Of a stretch of DNA of 39,264 nt, positions 14,953-23,262 are shown piece by piece (position 1 is the first letter of the stretch; each line of letters begins with the position of its first letter). The notes beneath the pieces are model-generated. The model ran no database searches and had not been told where the DNA came from. It saw only the letters and a program-made list of their open reading frames with translations. Location: assembly GCA_013215615.1 (NCBI GenBank), contig JABSQX010000127.1:1-39264 (forward strand). The letters are read 5' to 3'. Source of the stretch: Myxococcales bacterium (GTDB taxonomy: Bacteria; Myxococcota_A; UBA9160; SMWR01). A program made the translations under genes and the position numbers.

Positions 14953-16926
14953 GTGGCTGACTTCGCTGCCGTCCTCTGGGCGTGGATCACGACTTCCGGG
15001 AGCACGCTGGCCGCGACCTTGATCGTGGTCATCGCGCTCGGGGTCAGCGCCCTCACGCTGCTCTTTGCGGGCTCCGCGGTGGTGGCCCTCGAGCGCTTCG
15101 CGCGCGTAGCGCGGCGCCCCGCCAGCATCGTGGGCTGCGGGCTGTCGTGGGCGGGCGTACTGGGGGCCGGCGCCGTCTACTACCAGGCGGCGGACTTCGC
15201 CGCGGCTCCCGCCAGCCTCAAGCTCCTGGCCTGGCTCCAGTGGTCGGCGGGCTGGGCGGTCGTGGTGGGCCTGCTGGTTCTCGCGCAGCGGGCACTGCTG
15301 CCGCGCGTGGGTTCTCGCGCCCTGGGTGTCTCCTGCTTGGGGGCGCTCGGGCTCTCGGTGGCGTTGCTGCTCGGTGCCACCGGGCGCGTCGCCTTCGCGG
15401 CGGCAGCGGTGATCCTCTCCGGCGCGGGGGGCGTTCTGCTCTGGTTGCGACGGCGCCGAGGCGGTGAGCGCGTCGTCGGCGGCGTGGAGTCCCTTTGCTG
15501 GACGCTGGTCGCGGCCCTGGCCGTGGGCGTGGGCTGCGCGCTGTGGCTGCCGGGCCCGGCCGAGGGTGTGGCGCGTGTCGGCCTCGCGCTGCTGGCGCTG
15601 TTGGGCGTGCTGCTGGTGGGCGGCTTGGTGCCCCTGGCGGCGGCGGGCGTGCTCGACACGCGGCTCTCCGCGGAGTGGTTCATCGCCGTCCGCTACCTGC
15701 TCGCCAAGCGCCGGCAGACCTTCATCTCGGTGATCAGCGCCATCTGCGTGCTGGGCATCGCGGCAGGGGTGTGCTTGATCGTGACCGTGCTGTCGGTGAT
15801 GAACGGCTTCGAGCGGACCTGGCGCGACGAGATCATCGGCAACCGCGCCCACTTCACGGTGCACAGCGGTCTCGGCCCCATCGCCGACTACCGCAACGTG
15901 CTCGAACGCGTACTGGCCACCGAGGGGGTGGTGGCGGCCTCCCCCTACCTCGACGCCCAGGGCATGGTGAGGGGGGAGGCGGGGGAGATCCTGGGTGTGC
16001 GCGTGCGGGGAGTGGACCCCGAACGCGTGTCCCAGGTGACGGACCTGAGCGACGACCTGATCGCAGGCTCTCTCGCGAGCCTGGCCGCGGAGCCCTCACA
16101 GGCCGGGGATCCCGCCATCCTGATCGGCAGCCAACTCGCGGGAAGCCTGGGCGTTACGGTGGGCGACTCCCTGCTCTTGATCTCACCCTTCGGCGGGCCG
16201 CGCACACCGCTGGGGCCCGCTCCTCGGCTCACGCGCTTCACGGTGACTGGCGTCTTCGAGTCGAGCTTCTTCCAGTACGACGAGGTCTTCACCTACGTGA
16301 ACCTGGCCGCCGCCCGGGATTTCCGCCGAGTGGGAGACGTGGTCGACGGAATCGAGGCGCGCACCACGGACTTCTACCGCTCGCGCCCGGTAGGTCTCGC
16401 GGTCCAGGAGGCCCTGGGCTTCCCCTACTTCACCCGCGATTGGAAGGAATTTTTCCCGGCCTTCTTCCAGGCGCTCAAGAGCGAGCGGGTGATGATGTTC
16501 GTACTGCTCACGATGATCATCGTGGTGGCGGTCTTCTCGATCGTGTCCACCCTCGTGATGATGATCATGGAGAAATCCGGCGACATCGCGATTCTCAAGG
16601 CGATGGGCGCCGAGGAGGGCAGCATCGAACGGATCTTCGCGCTGGAGGGGGCGTTGATCGGCTTGTCGGGCACCCTCATCGGAGTCGTCACGGGGATCTG
16701 CATCACCGCGCGCATCGCGTGGATCCAGAGCGCCATCGAGGGACTGATTGGCATCGACACCCTGCCGGCCAGCGTCTACCAGTTCTCGACACTGCCCGCA
16801 GAGTTCGATGCGGGACAGATCGCGCTGGCGGCCGCGATCTCCCTGGTGATGTCGCTCGGCGCAACGCTGCTGCCCAGTCGGCAGGCCGCGCGCCTCGATC
16901 CCATGGAGTCGCTCCGTTATGAGTGA
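14953..16926 (+). CDS. lolC: LolC/LolE-family lipoprotein-releasing permease with a multi-TM N-terminal extension
   Basis: A 657-residue protein. Residues from about 240 to the end are a normal FtsX/MacB-type LolC/E: a first membrane segment (ISAICVLGIAAGVCLIVTVLSVMNGFE without its first residues), a periplasmic domain (about 290-500), then three membrane segments including MMFVLLTMIIVVAVFSIVST, with ILKAMGAEEGSI and the end PSRQAARLDPMESLRYE. With LolD it pulls mature lipoproteins out of the inner membrane. Residues 1-235 are extra: about seven hydrophobic segments with no stop, from GTG 14953. If GTG 15649 were used instead, an ordinary 425-residue LolC would result, but no clear ribosome-binding site supports it. 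Only one permease gene is present. It overlaps lolD by eight bases. Confidence 0.88.
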   Translation: MADFAAVLWAWITTSGSTLAATLIVVIALGVSALTLLFAGSAVVALERFARVARRPASIVGCGLSWAGVLGAGAVYYQAADFAAAPASLKLLAWLQWSAGWAVVVGLLVLAQRALLPRVGSRALGVSCLGALGLSVALLLGATGRVAFAAAAVILSGAGGVLLWLRRRRGGERVVGGVESLCWTLVAALAVGVGCALWLPGPAEGVARVGLALLALLGVLLVGGLVPLAAAGVLDTRLSAEWFIAVRYLLAKRRQTFISVISAICVLGIAAGVCLIVTVLSVMNGFERTWRDEIIGNRAHFTVHSGLGPIADYRNVLERVLATEGVVAASPYLDAQGMVRGEAGEILGVRVRGVDPERVSQVTDLSDDLIAGSLASLAAEPSQAGDPAILIGSQLAGSLGVTVGDSLLLISPFGGPRTPLGPAPRLTRFTVTGVFESSFFQYDEVFTYVNLAAARDFRRVGDVVDGIEARTTDFYRSRPVGLAVQEALGFPYFTRDWKEFFPAFFQALKSERVMMFVLLTMIIVVAVFSIVSTLVMMIMEKSGDIAILKAMGAEEGSIERIFALEGALIGLSGTLIGVVTGICITARIAWIQSAIEGLIGIDTLPASVYQFSTLPAEFDAGQIALAAAISLVMSLGATLLPSRQAARLDPMESLRYE

Positions 16927-17602
16927 GACGCTCTACGCGGCGAGTGGATTGTGCCGATCCTTCTCGATGGGGAGCCGCGTGATCGAGGTGTTGCGGGGGG
17001 TGGACCTCAGCATCGCGCCGCACGAGCGCCTGGCGATCCTGGGCAACTCCGGGGTAGGGAAGTCGACCCTGCTGCACATCCTGGGAACCCTGGACCACCC
17101 CTCCTCGGGGACGCTTTACTTCGAGAACGAGGAGGTCTTCTGGCACGACCGCGACGCCCTGGCCCGATTTCGGAATCAGCACCTCGGTTTCGTCTTCCAG
17201 TTCCACCACCTGCTCCCCGAGTTCGACGCGCTGGAGAACGTGATGATGCCGGGCCTGGTGGCGAGGCGAGGATTCGCGGAGATGCGGCCGCGTGCCGAAC
17301 ACCTGCTCTCGGAGGTGGGGTTGGCGGATCGGCTGCGGCACCCCGTGGGAAAGCTCTCCGGTGGCGAACGGCAGCGCGTCGCGGTGGCGCGCGCGCTGGT
17401 CCTCGAGCCCTCCCTGCTGCTCGCCGACGAGCCCACGGGAAACCTGGATCCCGACACCGCGCAGGGGGTGCTCGACCTGTTGCTGGAGATGAACCGGCAA
17501 CACGGCACCGCGCTGGTCGTGGTGACTCATAGCCAGGGGCTGGCCGACCGGCTGGACCGTCGCGTGGTGCTCCGGGACGGTTGTCTCGAGGAGCAATCCT
17601 GA
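16919..17602 (+). CDS. lolD: Lipoprotein-releasing system ATPase LolD
   Basis: A 227-residue ABC ATPase that powers LolC/E in extracting outer-membrane lipoproteins. It has Walker A GNSGVGKSTLLH, the Q-loop region FVFQFHHLLPEFDALENV, signature LSGGERQRVAVARAL, Walker B LLLADEPTGNLD and the H-loop VVTHS. The LolD-type stretch FQFHHLLPEF and the size distinguish it from other MacB-like ATPases. ATG 16919 lies inside the end of the permease gene (eight-base overlap), so the two are translationally coupled. A 106-bp gap with a possible promoter separates it from bamA. Confidence 0.95.
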   Translation: MSETLYAASGLCRSFSMGSRVIEVLRGVDLSIAPHERLAILGNSGVGKSTLLHILGTLDHPSSGTLYFENEEVFWHDRDALARFRNQHLGFVFQFHHLLPEFDALENVMMPGLVARRGFAEMRPRAEHLLSEVGLADRLRHPVGKLSGGERQRVAVARALVLEPSLLLADEPTGNLDPDTAQGVLDLLLEMNRQHGTALVVVTHSQGLADRLDRRVVLRDGCLEEQS

Positions 17603-17670
17603 GACCGCTGGCGAGGGGCGCGCGATTGCGGGGCCATCTCATCGTGCGAGGGAAGCCGTGGGGGGACTGC

Positions 17671-17699
17671 TTGTCGCGCACTGGCTCGAACCCTAGAGT
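17671..17699 (+). promoter_or_regulatory. Possible sigma-70-type promoter upstream of bamA
   Basis: TTGTCG (17671-17676) and TAGAGT (17694-17699) are 17 bases apart; each matches four of six consensus bases. Transcription would begin near 17706, only a few bases before GTG 17709, which would favour the in-frame GTG at 17739 as the true bamA start. The match is moderate. Confidence 0.35.
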
Positions 17700-17708
17700 C
17701 CGTCGGTC

Positions 17709-20700
17709 GTGAGCCGCTTGGGCGCGATTCGGGGGGACGTGGCACGCGGCACGCGCAGGGTACTGCGCGTGCGGCGAGTTGCGTCGGCTTCGCTGGCGGT
17801 GATGCTCGGGGTGTTCGCGTCCAGCGTCGCGACGGCCCAGGAGCCTGCGTCCGAGGAGCGGCCGGTGGTGGCGGTACTGCCCTTTCGCGTCCACAGCGCC
17901 GATCCGGCCGCGGCGCTCGGTGACTCTCTCGCGGAGTTGCTGCGCAGTCGGCTCGAGGCGGCGGGCCGCGTGCGGGTGCTCGAAGCGGGGGCCAGCGGGA
18001 GCGAGCCCGAGGCGGCGAGCGGCGAGACCCGGGACACGGCGCTGCGCCGGCTGGCGCGCTCGCTGGGTGCGGATTTCCTGATCACCGGGAGCCTGACCGA
18101 AATCGCGGGCCGCTTCAGCCTGGACGTACGGGTGACGCCCCGGGACCTCGGTGTCGAAAGCCAGACCCAGGTCGCCACCGCCCAGGGCGAGGAGGACCTG
18201 CTGGCCCGCATGGATCGGGTGGCAGACCTGGTGGACGAGCAGATCGCGGGTGTGGCGACTGCCCGGGTGGCCTCGGTGGAATTGCGCGGCGCCGCCGGTC
18301 TCGAAGGGGTGCTCGGCGTAGATGTCGAGACACGGGTCGGCGAAGTGTTCGACCCGCTCGTGCTACGCACGGATCTCGCGGCGCTGCGCGCCCATCCGGA
18401 GGTGGTGTCCGCGAAGGCCGACAGCCAGCGGGGCCCGGAGGGGGTGAGCGTGGTCTTCGACCTCGTCCTCGCGGATGCCGGCGCGCGTCAGCAACTCTCC
18501 CCGGACGAGCGCATCGCCTTCGTGGAGATCCGCGGCAACCGCCGCATCGAATCCGATGCCATCCGCGCGCGCATCGCCTCGCGTCCCGGCGACCGCTTCG
18601 ACCCCCTGCGGATTGCCGAGGACATCGAGGAGATTTACGGGCTCGGCTTCTTCCGCAACGTCACCGTCTTCACGAAGCTCGAAGCCGAGGGCCGCGTCCT
18701 GATCTTCGAGGTGGAGGAGAACCCGGTGATTCGGCAGATCTCCATCTCCGGAAACGATGCCATCGACAGTGACGAAATCCGGGAAATCCTGACGCTCACC
18801 ACCGGATCCAGCCTCGACTACCCCCTGCTCTTCGAGAATCGTCAACGCATCGAGGCCTTGTATCGCGCACAGGGCTACTACCTCGCGGCGGTGGATTTCG
18901 AGATCGATCCGCTGGCCGAATCCTCGGTGGGAGTGCACTTCGAGGTCCAGGAGGGTGAGAAGCAGAAACTTCGCGAAATCCGCTTCGTGGGGAATGAGTA
19001 CTTCTCCGACTCGGAACTCACGGCCGGATTCCAGACGAAGACCTGGCGTTTTTGGTCCTACGCGACCTCCTGGTTCGATCGCTCCGGCACCTACTCGGAA
19101 CCCCTCTTCATGCAGGACCTGCGCGGCGTGGACGAGAAGTACAGCAACGTGGGCTTCCTCCAGGCGCAGGTGAGCGACCCGGACGTGCAGGTGGAAAAGG
19201 ACGGGATCACCGTGGTCATCGACGTCGTGGAGGGTCGCCAGTTCCACGTGGGAGGGATCGACGTGGTGGGCGATTCCACGGTGGACGTGCCCGCGTTGCG
19301 CGAGCAACTGCGGCTCCAGGCGGGCGAGGTCTTCAACCGGAGCTTCCTCACGTCGGACATCGAGGTGCTCACTCGTCACTACCAGAACCGCGGCTTCTAC
19401 TTCGCGCAGGTGACCCCGCTCTCCGATCTCTCCGAGGTCACCGACCAGGTGGACGTCACTTTCGACGTGCGCAAGGGGCCGCTCTACTTCATTCGCCGGG
19501 TGGACATCGGCGGCAACACCATCACGGTCGACTCGGTGATCCGTCGTGAAATTCCCGTGGCCGAGGGAGAGCTCTACTCCCAGCGCGCGGTGGATCTGGC
19601 CCGGGCCCGTGTGGACCGCCTGGGCTACTTCGAGGAGGTGGATTTCCAGATGGAGACCACCGAAGAACCCGACCAGTTGGATGTCAAGGTCTCTGTGGTC
19701 GAGCGGCCCACGGGTTCCTTCAGCTTCGGGGCGGGCTACTCCTCCCAGGACGGCCTGGTGCTCAATGGCTCACTGTCCCAGACGAATCTCTTCGGGCGCG
19801 GCTACGTGGCCAATCTCTCCGTGGACTTCGGGCGCCGCACCCAGCGCTTCTTCATCAACCTCCGCGATCCCTACTTCCTTGGCACCGAGTTCAGCCTGGG
19901 CACCACGGTGTCCCGCACCAACATCCGGTACAACTCCTTCGAGCAGGAGCAGATCGGCGCCCAGGTGATCCTGGGGCACGCGCTCAGCGAGGACAACCGG
20001 ACGCGCGGCTACCTACGCTACGGCTTCGACCTGCGGCAGCTCGCCGACAACTTCAACGTGTACACCGCGGCTCTCATCTTCCGCGAGTACGTGCAAGACC
20101 GGGTTTCCAGCAGCATGATGGGCTTGACGCTCACGCAGGACACCCGCGACGATTACCTGGCGGCCACCTCCGGCCGCCTCTTACAGCTGAGCGTGGACGC
20201 GGCGGGCATCGGGGGCTTCTCGAAGTTCGTGCGCATGGAGGCGCGCGGTTCCTGGTTCCTGGGGGCGCCGGATTTCCTGCTCGACCGCTCGAGCTTCGTG
20301 GTCGGCGCTCGTCTCGGCTGGGCGGAGCCCCTCAACGTGATCGGCGACTACTCGACGCTCGCGCTCACGCCGGACGACGAGGCGTTCCTGAGCGCCAATC
20401 CGGACAACAACATCCAGCCTCTCGACAAGATCGACACCGATCTGACGCTGCCGCTCACCGAGCGCTATTTCATGGGCGGCCTGGGTCGCTACCCGCTGCG
20501 CGGTTTCAAGGCCCGCAGCGTGGGGCCGCGGCGCGCGATTCTGCGCCGGGTGACGGTTCGCGACGAAGGCGGCCAATACGTGGCGGAGACCGATCCGAAC
20601 GGCAGTCTCTTCACGCCGGTGGGTTGGGACCCGATCACGAACACATGCACGGACGACATCCAGATAGGCGGCAACGGCAGAGGTACTTGCAACGACTTGA

Positions 20701-21023
20701 GCGACACCGAGCACTTCGCAGACCCCAACCAGACCGACGTGGTCGGCGGCAACAAGTTCATCGCGGCCAGCTTCGAGTACCGTTTCCCGATCTCGGAGAC
20801 GGTGGGCCTGCAGGGGGTGGCCTTCGTGGACATGGGCAACGCTTTCGCCGAGGACCATTACAATCTGTTCGACGTCACCGAGTGGCGCTACGGTACCGGG
20901 GCCGGAATCCAGTGGTTCTCCCCCTTCGGTCCGCTGGCATTGGTGTTGGGTTTTCCCCTGGATCGACTTTCCCACGAAAAATCGCCGGTGTTGGAGTTCT
21001 CAGTCGGCGGGGCAAATTTCTAG
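17709..21023 (+). CDS. bamA: Outer membrane beta-barrel assembly protein BamA, enlarged
   Basis: A 1104-residue Omp85 protein, the insertase that folds beta-barrels into the outer membrane; E. coli BamA has 810 residues. Parts in order: signal peptide (1-44, ending VATAQ); a TolB-N/FlgO-like domain (about 50-182, with VVAVLPFRVHS, ALGDSLAELLRSRLEAAGRV and LGADFLITGSLTE); six POTRA-like repeats (about 186-257, 269-338, 341-418, 421-510, 512-590, 593-668); and a barrel (about 670-1104) with GRYPLRGFKARSVGPR carrying the loop-6 RGF and a C-terminal Phe. The only two cysteines lie in a long segment after RGF. The start is GTG 17709 or, with a shorter signal, GTG 17739. It precedes skp and lpxA as in other Gram-negatives. 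Confidence 0.93.
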   Translation: MSRLGAIRGDVARGTRRVLRVRRVASASLAVMLGVFASSVATAQEPASEERPVVAVLPFRVHSADPAAALGDSLAELLRSRLEAAGRVRVLEAGASGSEPEAASGETRDTALRRLARSLGADFLITGSLTEIAGRFSLDVRVTPRDLGVESQTQVATAQGEEDLLARMDRVADLVDEQIAGVATARVASVELRGAAGLEGVLGVDVETRVGEVFDPLVLRTDLAALRAHPEVVSAKADSQRGPEGVSVVFDLVLADAGARQQLSPDERIAFVEIRGNRRIESDAIRARIASRPGDRFDPLRIAEDIEEIYGLGFFRNVTVFTKLEAEGRVLIFEVEENPVIRQISISGNDAIDSDEIREILTLTTGSSLDYPLLFENRQRIEALYRAQGYYLAAVDFEIDPLAESSVGVHFEVQEGEKQKLREIRFVGNEYFSDSELTAGFQTKTWRFWSYATSWFDRSGTYSEPLFMQDLRGVDEKYSNVGFLQAQVSDPDVQVEKDGITVVIDVVEGRQFHVGGIDVVGDSTVDVPALREQLRLQAGEVFNRSFLTSDIEVLTRHYQNRGFYFAQVTPLSDLSEVTDQVDVTFDVRKGPLYFIRRVDIGGNTITVDSVIRREIPVAEGELYSQRAVDLARARVDRLGYFEEVDFQMETTEEPDQLDVKVSVVERPTGSFSFGAGYSSQDGLVLNGSLSQTNLFGRGYVANLSVDFGRRTQRFFINLRDPYFLGTEFSLGTTVSRTNIRYNSFEQEQIGAQVILGHALSEDNRTRGYLRYGFDLRQLADNFNVYTAALIFREYVQDRVSSSMMGLTLTQDTRDDYLAATSGRLLQLSVDAAGIGGFSKFVRMEARGSWFLGAPDFLLDRSSFVVGARLGWAEPLNVIGDYSTLALTPDDEAFLSANPDNNIQPLDKIDTDLTLPLTERYFMGGLGRYPLRGFKARSVGPRRAILRRVTVRDEGGQYVAETDPNGSLFTPVGWDPITNTCTDDIQIGGNGRGTCNDLSDTEHFADPNQTDVVGGNKFIAASFEYRFPISETVGLQGVAFVDMGNAFAEDHYNLFDVTEWRYGTGAGIQWFSPFGPLALVLGFPLDRLSHEKSPVLEFSVGGANF

Positions 21024-21050
21024 TCCCCGCGGGGTAGCCAGTATGGTCGG

Positions 21051-21070
21051 CGTGCGAGGGAAGTCGCACG
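21051..21070 (+). other. 7-bp perfect hairpin between bamA and skp
   Basis: CGTGCGA (21051-21057) and TCGCACG (21064-21070) pair perfectly around a six-base loop, 34 bases before the skp start and upstream of its AGGAGAGG ribosome-binding site. No T-run follows, so it looks more like an mRNA structure separating bamA from skp than a terminator. Confidence 0.35.
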
Positions 21071-21104
21071 AGTCCAAGAATCCCAGAGCAGGAGAGGTTC
21101 GATC

Positions 21105-21626
21105 ATGACGAACAACAAGAGTCTGATGCTGTTTGCGTTGGCGGCTCTGCTGGTGTGGGGCACGGCAGCGAACGACGATCCCATCCGGATCGGGGTGGTG
21201 GACGTCGAACAGGCCTTCAACTCCACGGACGAGGGCAAAGCGGCGCGAGAGGAACTGGCCCGCAAGCAGCGCGAAGCCCAGGCCGCCATCCAGCCCCTGG
21301 TGGATGAGATGAAGGCCAAGGAGGAAGACCTGCAGGCCAAGCGCTTCGTGCTCTCCGACGAGGCCCTCTTCCAGAAGCAACTCGACCTGAAGGAGCTGCA
21401 GAACCAGATCGAGAACAAGGTCAAGCAACTCCAGGGGCAACTCCAGGTGGACCAGACGCGCATCCAGGGGCCACTGGAGAAGAAACTCCGGGAGATCATC
21501 GACGAGGCGGGCAAGAGCGCCGGCTTTACGGTGATCTTCGCGCGCGACGCACCGGGGTTGCTCTACACCCGAGAAGCGCTGGACATCACGGACCTCGTGA
21601 TCGAGAAATACAACCAGAAGAGCTGA
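21105..21626 (+). CDS. skp: Periplasmic chaperone Skp/OmpH family
   Basis: A 173-residue holdase that carries unfolded outer-membrane proteins across the periplasm to BamA. It has a signal peptide (SLMLFALAALLVWGTAAN, about 1-23), the family strand IRIGVVDVEQAFNSTDEGKAA, two long charged helices that form the tentacles (about 50-140, rich in K, E and Q), and the C-terminal strand GFTVIFARDAPGLLYT with an ALDITDLVIEKYN tail. ATG 21105 has a strong AGGAGAGG site. It sits between bamA and lpxA; lpxD and fabZ, usual between skp and lpxA, are absent. Confidence 0.92.
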   Translation: MTNNKSLMLFALAALLVWGTAANDDPIRIGVVDVEQAFNSTDEGKAAREELARKQREAQAAIQPLVDEMKAKEEDLQAKRFVLSDEALFQKQLDLKELQNQIENKVKQLQGQLQVDQTRIQGPLEKKLREIIDEAGKSAGFTVIFARDAPGLLYTREALDITDLVIEKYNQKS

Positions 21627-21632
21627 GGGCGC

Positions 21633-22409
21633 GTGGCCAAGGTTCACCCTACGGCGGTCGTCTCTCCCGAGGCGGATCTGGCCGACGACGCCGTGGTCGG
21701 CGCGCTGGCCGTGGTGGAGGGCCCCGTGCGGCTCGACTCCGGGGCCGAAGTCGGACCCCACGCATTCGTGACCGGCCGTACTCGGATTGGCGCCCGCACC
21801 CGGATCTTCCCCCACGCGGTACTGGGCGTGGCGCCCCAGATGCTCGGATTCGACGGAAGGACCACCGAACTGCTGATCGGGGAGGACAACATTATCCGCG
21901 AGCACGCCTCGATCCACGTGGGCACCCCTGCCGGAGGGGGTTGCACGCGCATCGGCGACGGCAACATGATCATGAACCACGTGCATGTCGCCCACGATTG
22001 TCAGATCGGCAGCCACTGCGTACTGGCGGGCTACGCGGGTATGGGGGGGCACGTCGTGATCGAGGATTACGTGGTACTGGGAGGCTTCACGGGCGTTCAC
22101 CAGTTCGTCCGGGTCGGCGAATCGGCGTTCACCGGGGGCAACAGCATGGTGGGCAAGGATGTGCCGCCTTTCGCGAAGGTGGCGGGAGACCGGGCGCACT
22201 TCGTGGGCGTGAACCGCATCAACCTGGAGCGGCGCGGCTTCGAGCGGGAGCGCATCGACGTCATCAAGCACGCCTTCTTCATTCTCTTCCAGTCCAAGCT
22301 GCGTTTCGTCGATGCCTGCAAGCGCGTGGAGGAGGAGTGCGCGGACTCCCAAGATGTCCACCAGCTGCTGGAGTTCCTGCGCTCGACCCAGCGCGGCTTC
22401 GTGCGTTAG
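21633..22409 (+). CDS. lpxA: UDP-N-acetylglucosamine O-acyltransferase LpxA
   Basis: A 258-residue left-handed beta-helix enzyme that transfers the first hydroxyacyl chain from ACP to UDP-GlcNAc (or its 3-amino form), committing it to lipid A. Hexapeptide repeats fill the first 190 residues. The catalytic His lies in VHVAHDCQIG; GGFTGVHQFVRVGE and VGKDVPPFAKVAGDRA are family landmarks, and the helical C-terminus holds NLERRGFERERI and a final STQRGFVR like that of E. coli. Start GTG 21633 follows a GAGGG, six bases after skp. It is followed by lpxI, a Gfo/Idh gene and lpxB. Confidence 0.95.
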   Translation: MAKVHPTAVVSPEADLADDAVVGALAVVEGPVRLDSGAEVGPHAFVTGRTRIGARTRIFPHAVLGVAPQMLGFDGRTTELLIGEDNIIREHASIHVGTPAGGGCTRIGDGNMIMNHVHVAHDCQIGSHCVLAGYAGMGGHVVIEDYVVLGGFTGVHQFVRVGESAFTGGNSMVGKDVPPFAKVAGDRAHFVGVNRINLERRGFERERIDVIKHAFFILFQSKLRFVDACKRVEEECADSQDVHQLLEFLRSTQRGFVR

Positions 22410-22413
22410 GGCC

Positions 22414-23262
22414 ATGTCCGGGGGCAGCGGCGAGGCGCTGGGCCTGATCGCCGGCGAGGGCGTGTTTCCCTTGGACGTTGCCCGCTGCGCGCGGCGCGCC
22501 GGGCGTCGCCTGGTCTGCGTGGCGCTCCACCAGCGCACGGATGCGCGGATCGAGAAGCTGGCCTCCGAGGTCACCTGGATTCGCCCCGGAGAGGTAAGCG
22601 TCGCCGTGGAGGCGCTGCGCGCGGCCGGCGTGCAGGAGGCCGTGATGGCCGGCAAGGTTCCGAAGCTGGCGCTGCTGCGGGAGGATCCGGAACTGGGGCT
22701 GGACCGCCAGGGCGAGGCGCTGATCGCGGAACTCTCGGATCGCATGGACGACACCATCCTCTCCCAGGCTGCGGACTTCTTGGCCGGCGTCGGCATTCGC
22801 CTGCTCCCCCAGTGGAGCTTCTCTCCGGAGTTGCTGGCAGGGGAGGGAGCGTTGGGCCGCGTGCGGGCCTCCGCCGCGCAGCAGCGCGACATCGCTTTCG
22901 CCTTCCCCATCGCGCGACAGCTGGGATCCCTCGACATCGGGCAGACCGTCGTGGTAAAGGATGGCGCGGTACTGGCCGTGGAGGCCATCGAGGGCACCGA
23001 TGCCGCGCTGCGCCGCGGCGGCGCAATGGCGACGGGCGCAGTGGCGGTCAAGGTCGCGAAGCCCGGGCAGGATCCTCGCTTCGACGTTCCCGCCATCGGG
23101 CGCGAGACCGTGGAAGTGCTCGCAGAGGCCGGACTCTCCGCCCTGGCCTTCGAGGCCGGGGCGACGCTGGTGCTCGAGCACGAGGAGTTGGTGGCCTGCG
23201 CGGACGCCCATGGCATCGCGGTGGTGGGTGTGACGGCGGAGAGCCTGGAGCGCTCGACGTGA
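22414..23262 (+). CDS. lpxI: UDP-2,3-diacylglucosamine pyrophosphatase LpxI
   Basis: A 282-residue protein of the LpxI (DUF1009) family, which hydrolyses UDP-2,3-diacylglucosamine to lipid X and UMP, replacing LpxH in many alpha- and deltaproteobacteria. Seen are LGLIAGEGVFPLDVARCARR at the N-terminus, VMAGKVPKLALLRE, DDTILSQAADFLAGVGIRL, FAFPIARQLGSLDIGQTVVV and VLAVEAIEGTDAALRRGG, whose EGTD (about 193-196) is the conserved acidic site, then a C-terminal GxETVEVLAEAGLSAL region. ATG 22414 has AGGG before it, four bases after lpxA. It overlaps the next gene by four bases. No lpxH is seen here. Confidence 0.92.
   Translation: MSGGSGEALGLIAGEGVFPLDVARCARRAGRRLVCVALHQRTDARIEKLASEVTWIRPGEVSVAVEALRAAGVQEAVMAGKVPKLALLREDPELGLDRQGEALIAELSDRMDDTILSQAADFLAGVGIRLLPQWSFSPELLAGEGALGRVRASAAQQRDIAFAFPIARQLGSLDIGQTVVVKDGAVLAVEAIEGTDAALRRGGAMATGAVAVKVAKPGQDPRFDVPAIGRETVEVLAEAGLSALAFEAGATLVLEHEELVACADAHGIAVVGVTAESLERST

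Noticed and set aside
21025-21034. CCCCGCGGGG as a terminator after bamA
   Set aside because: It is a palindrome without loop or T-run and such runs occur by chance in GC-rich DNA.
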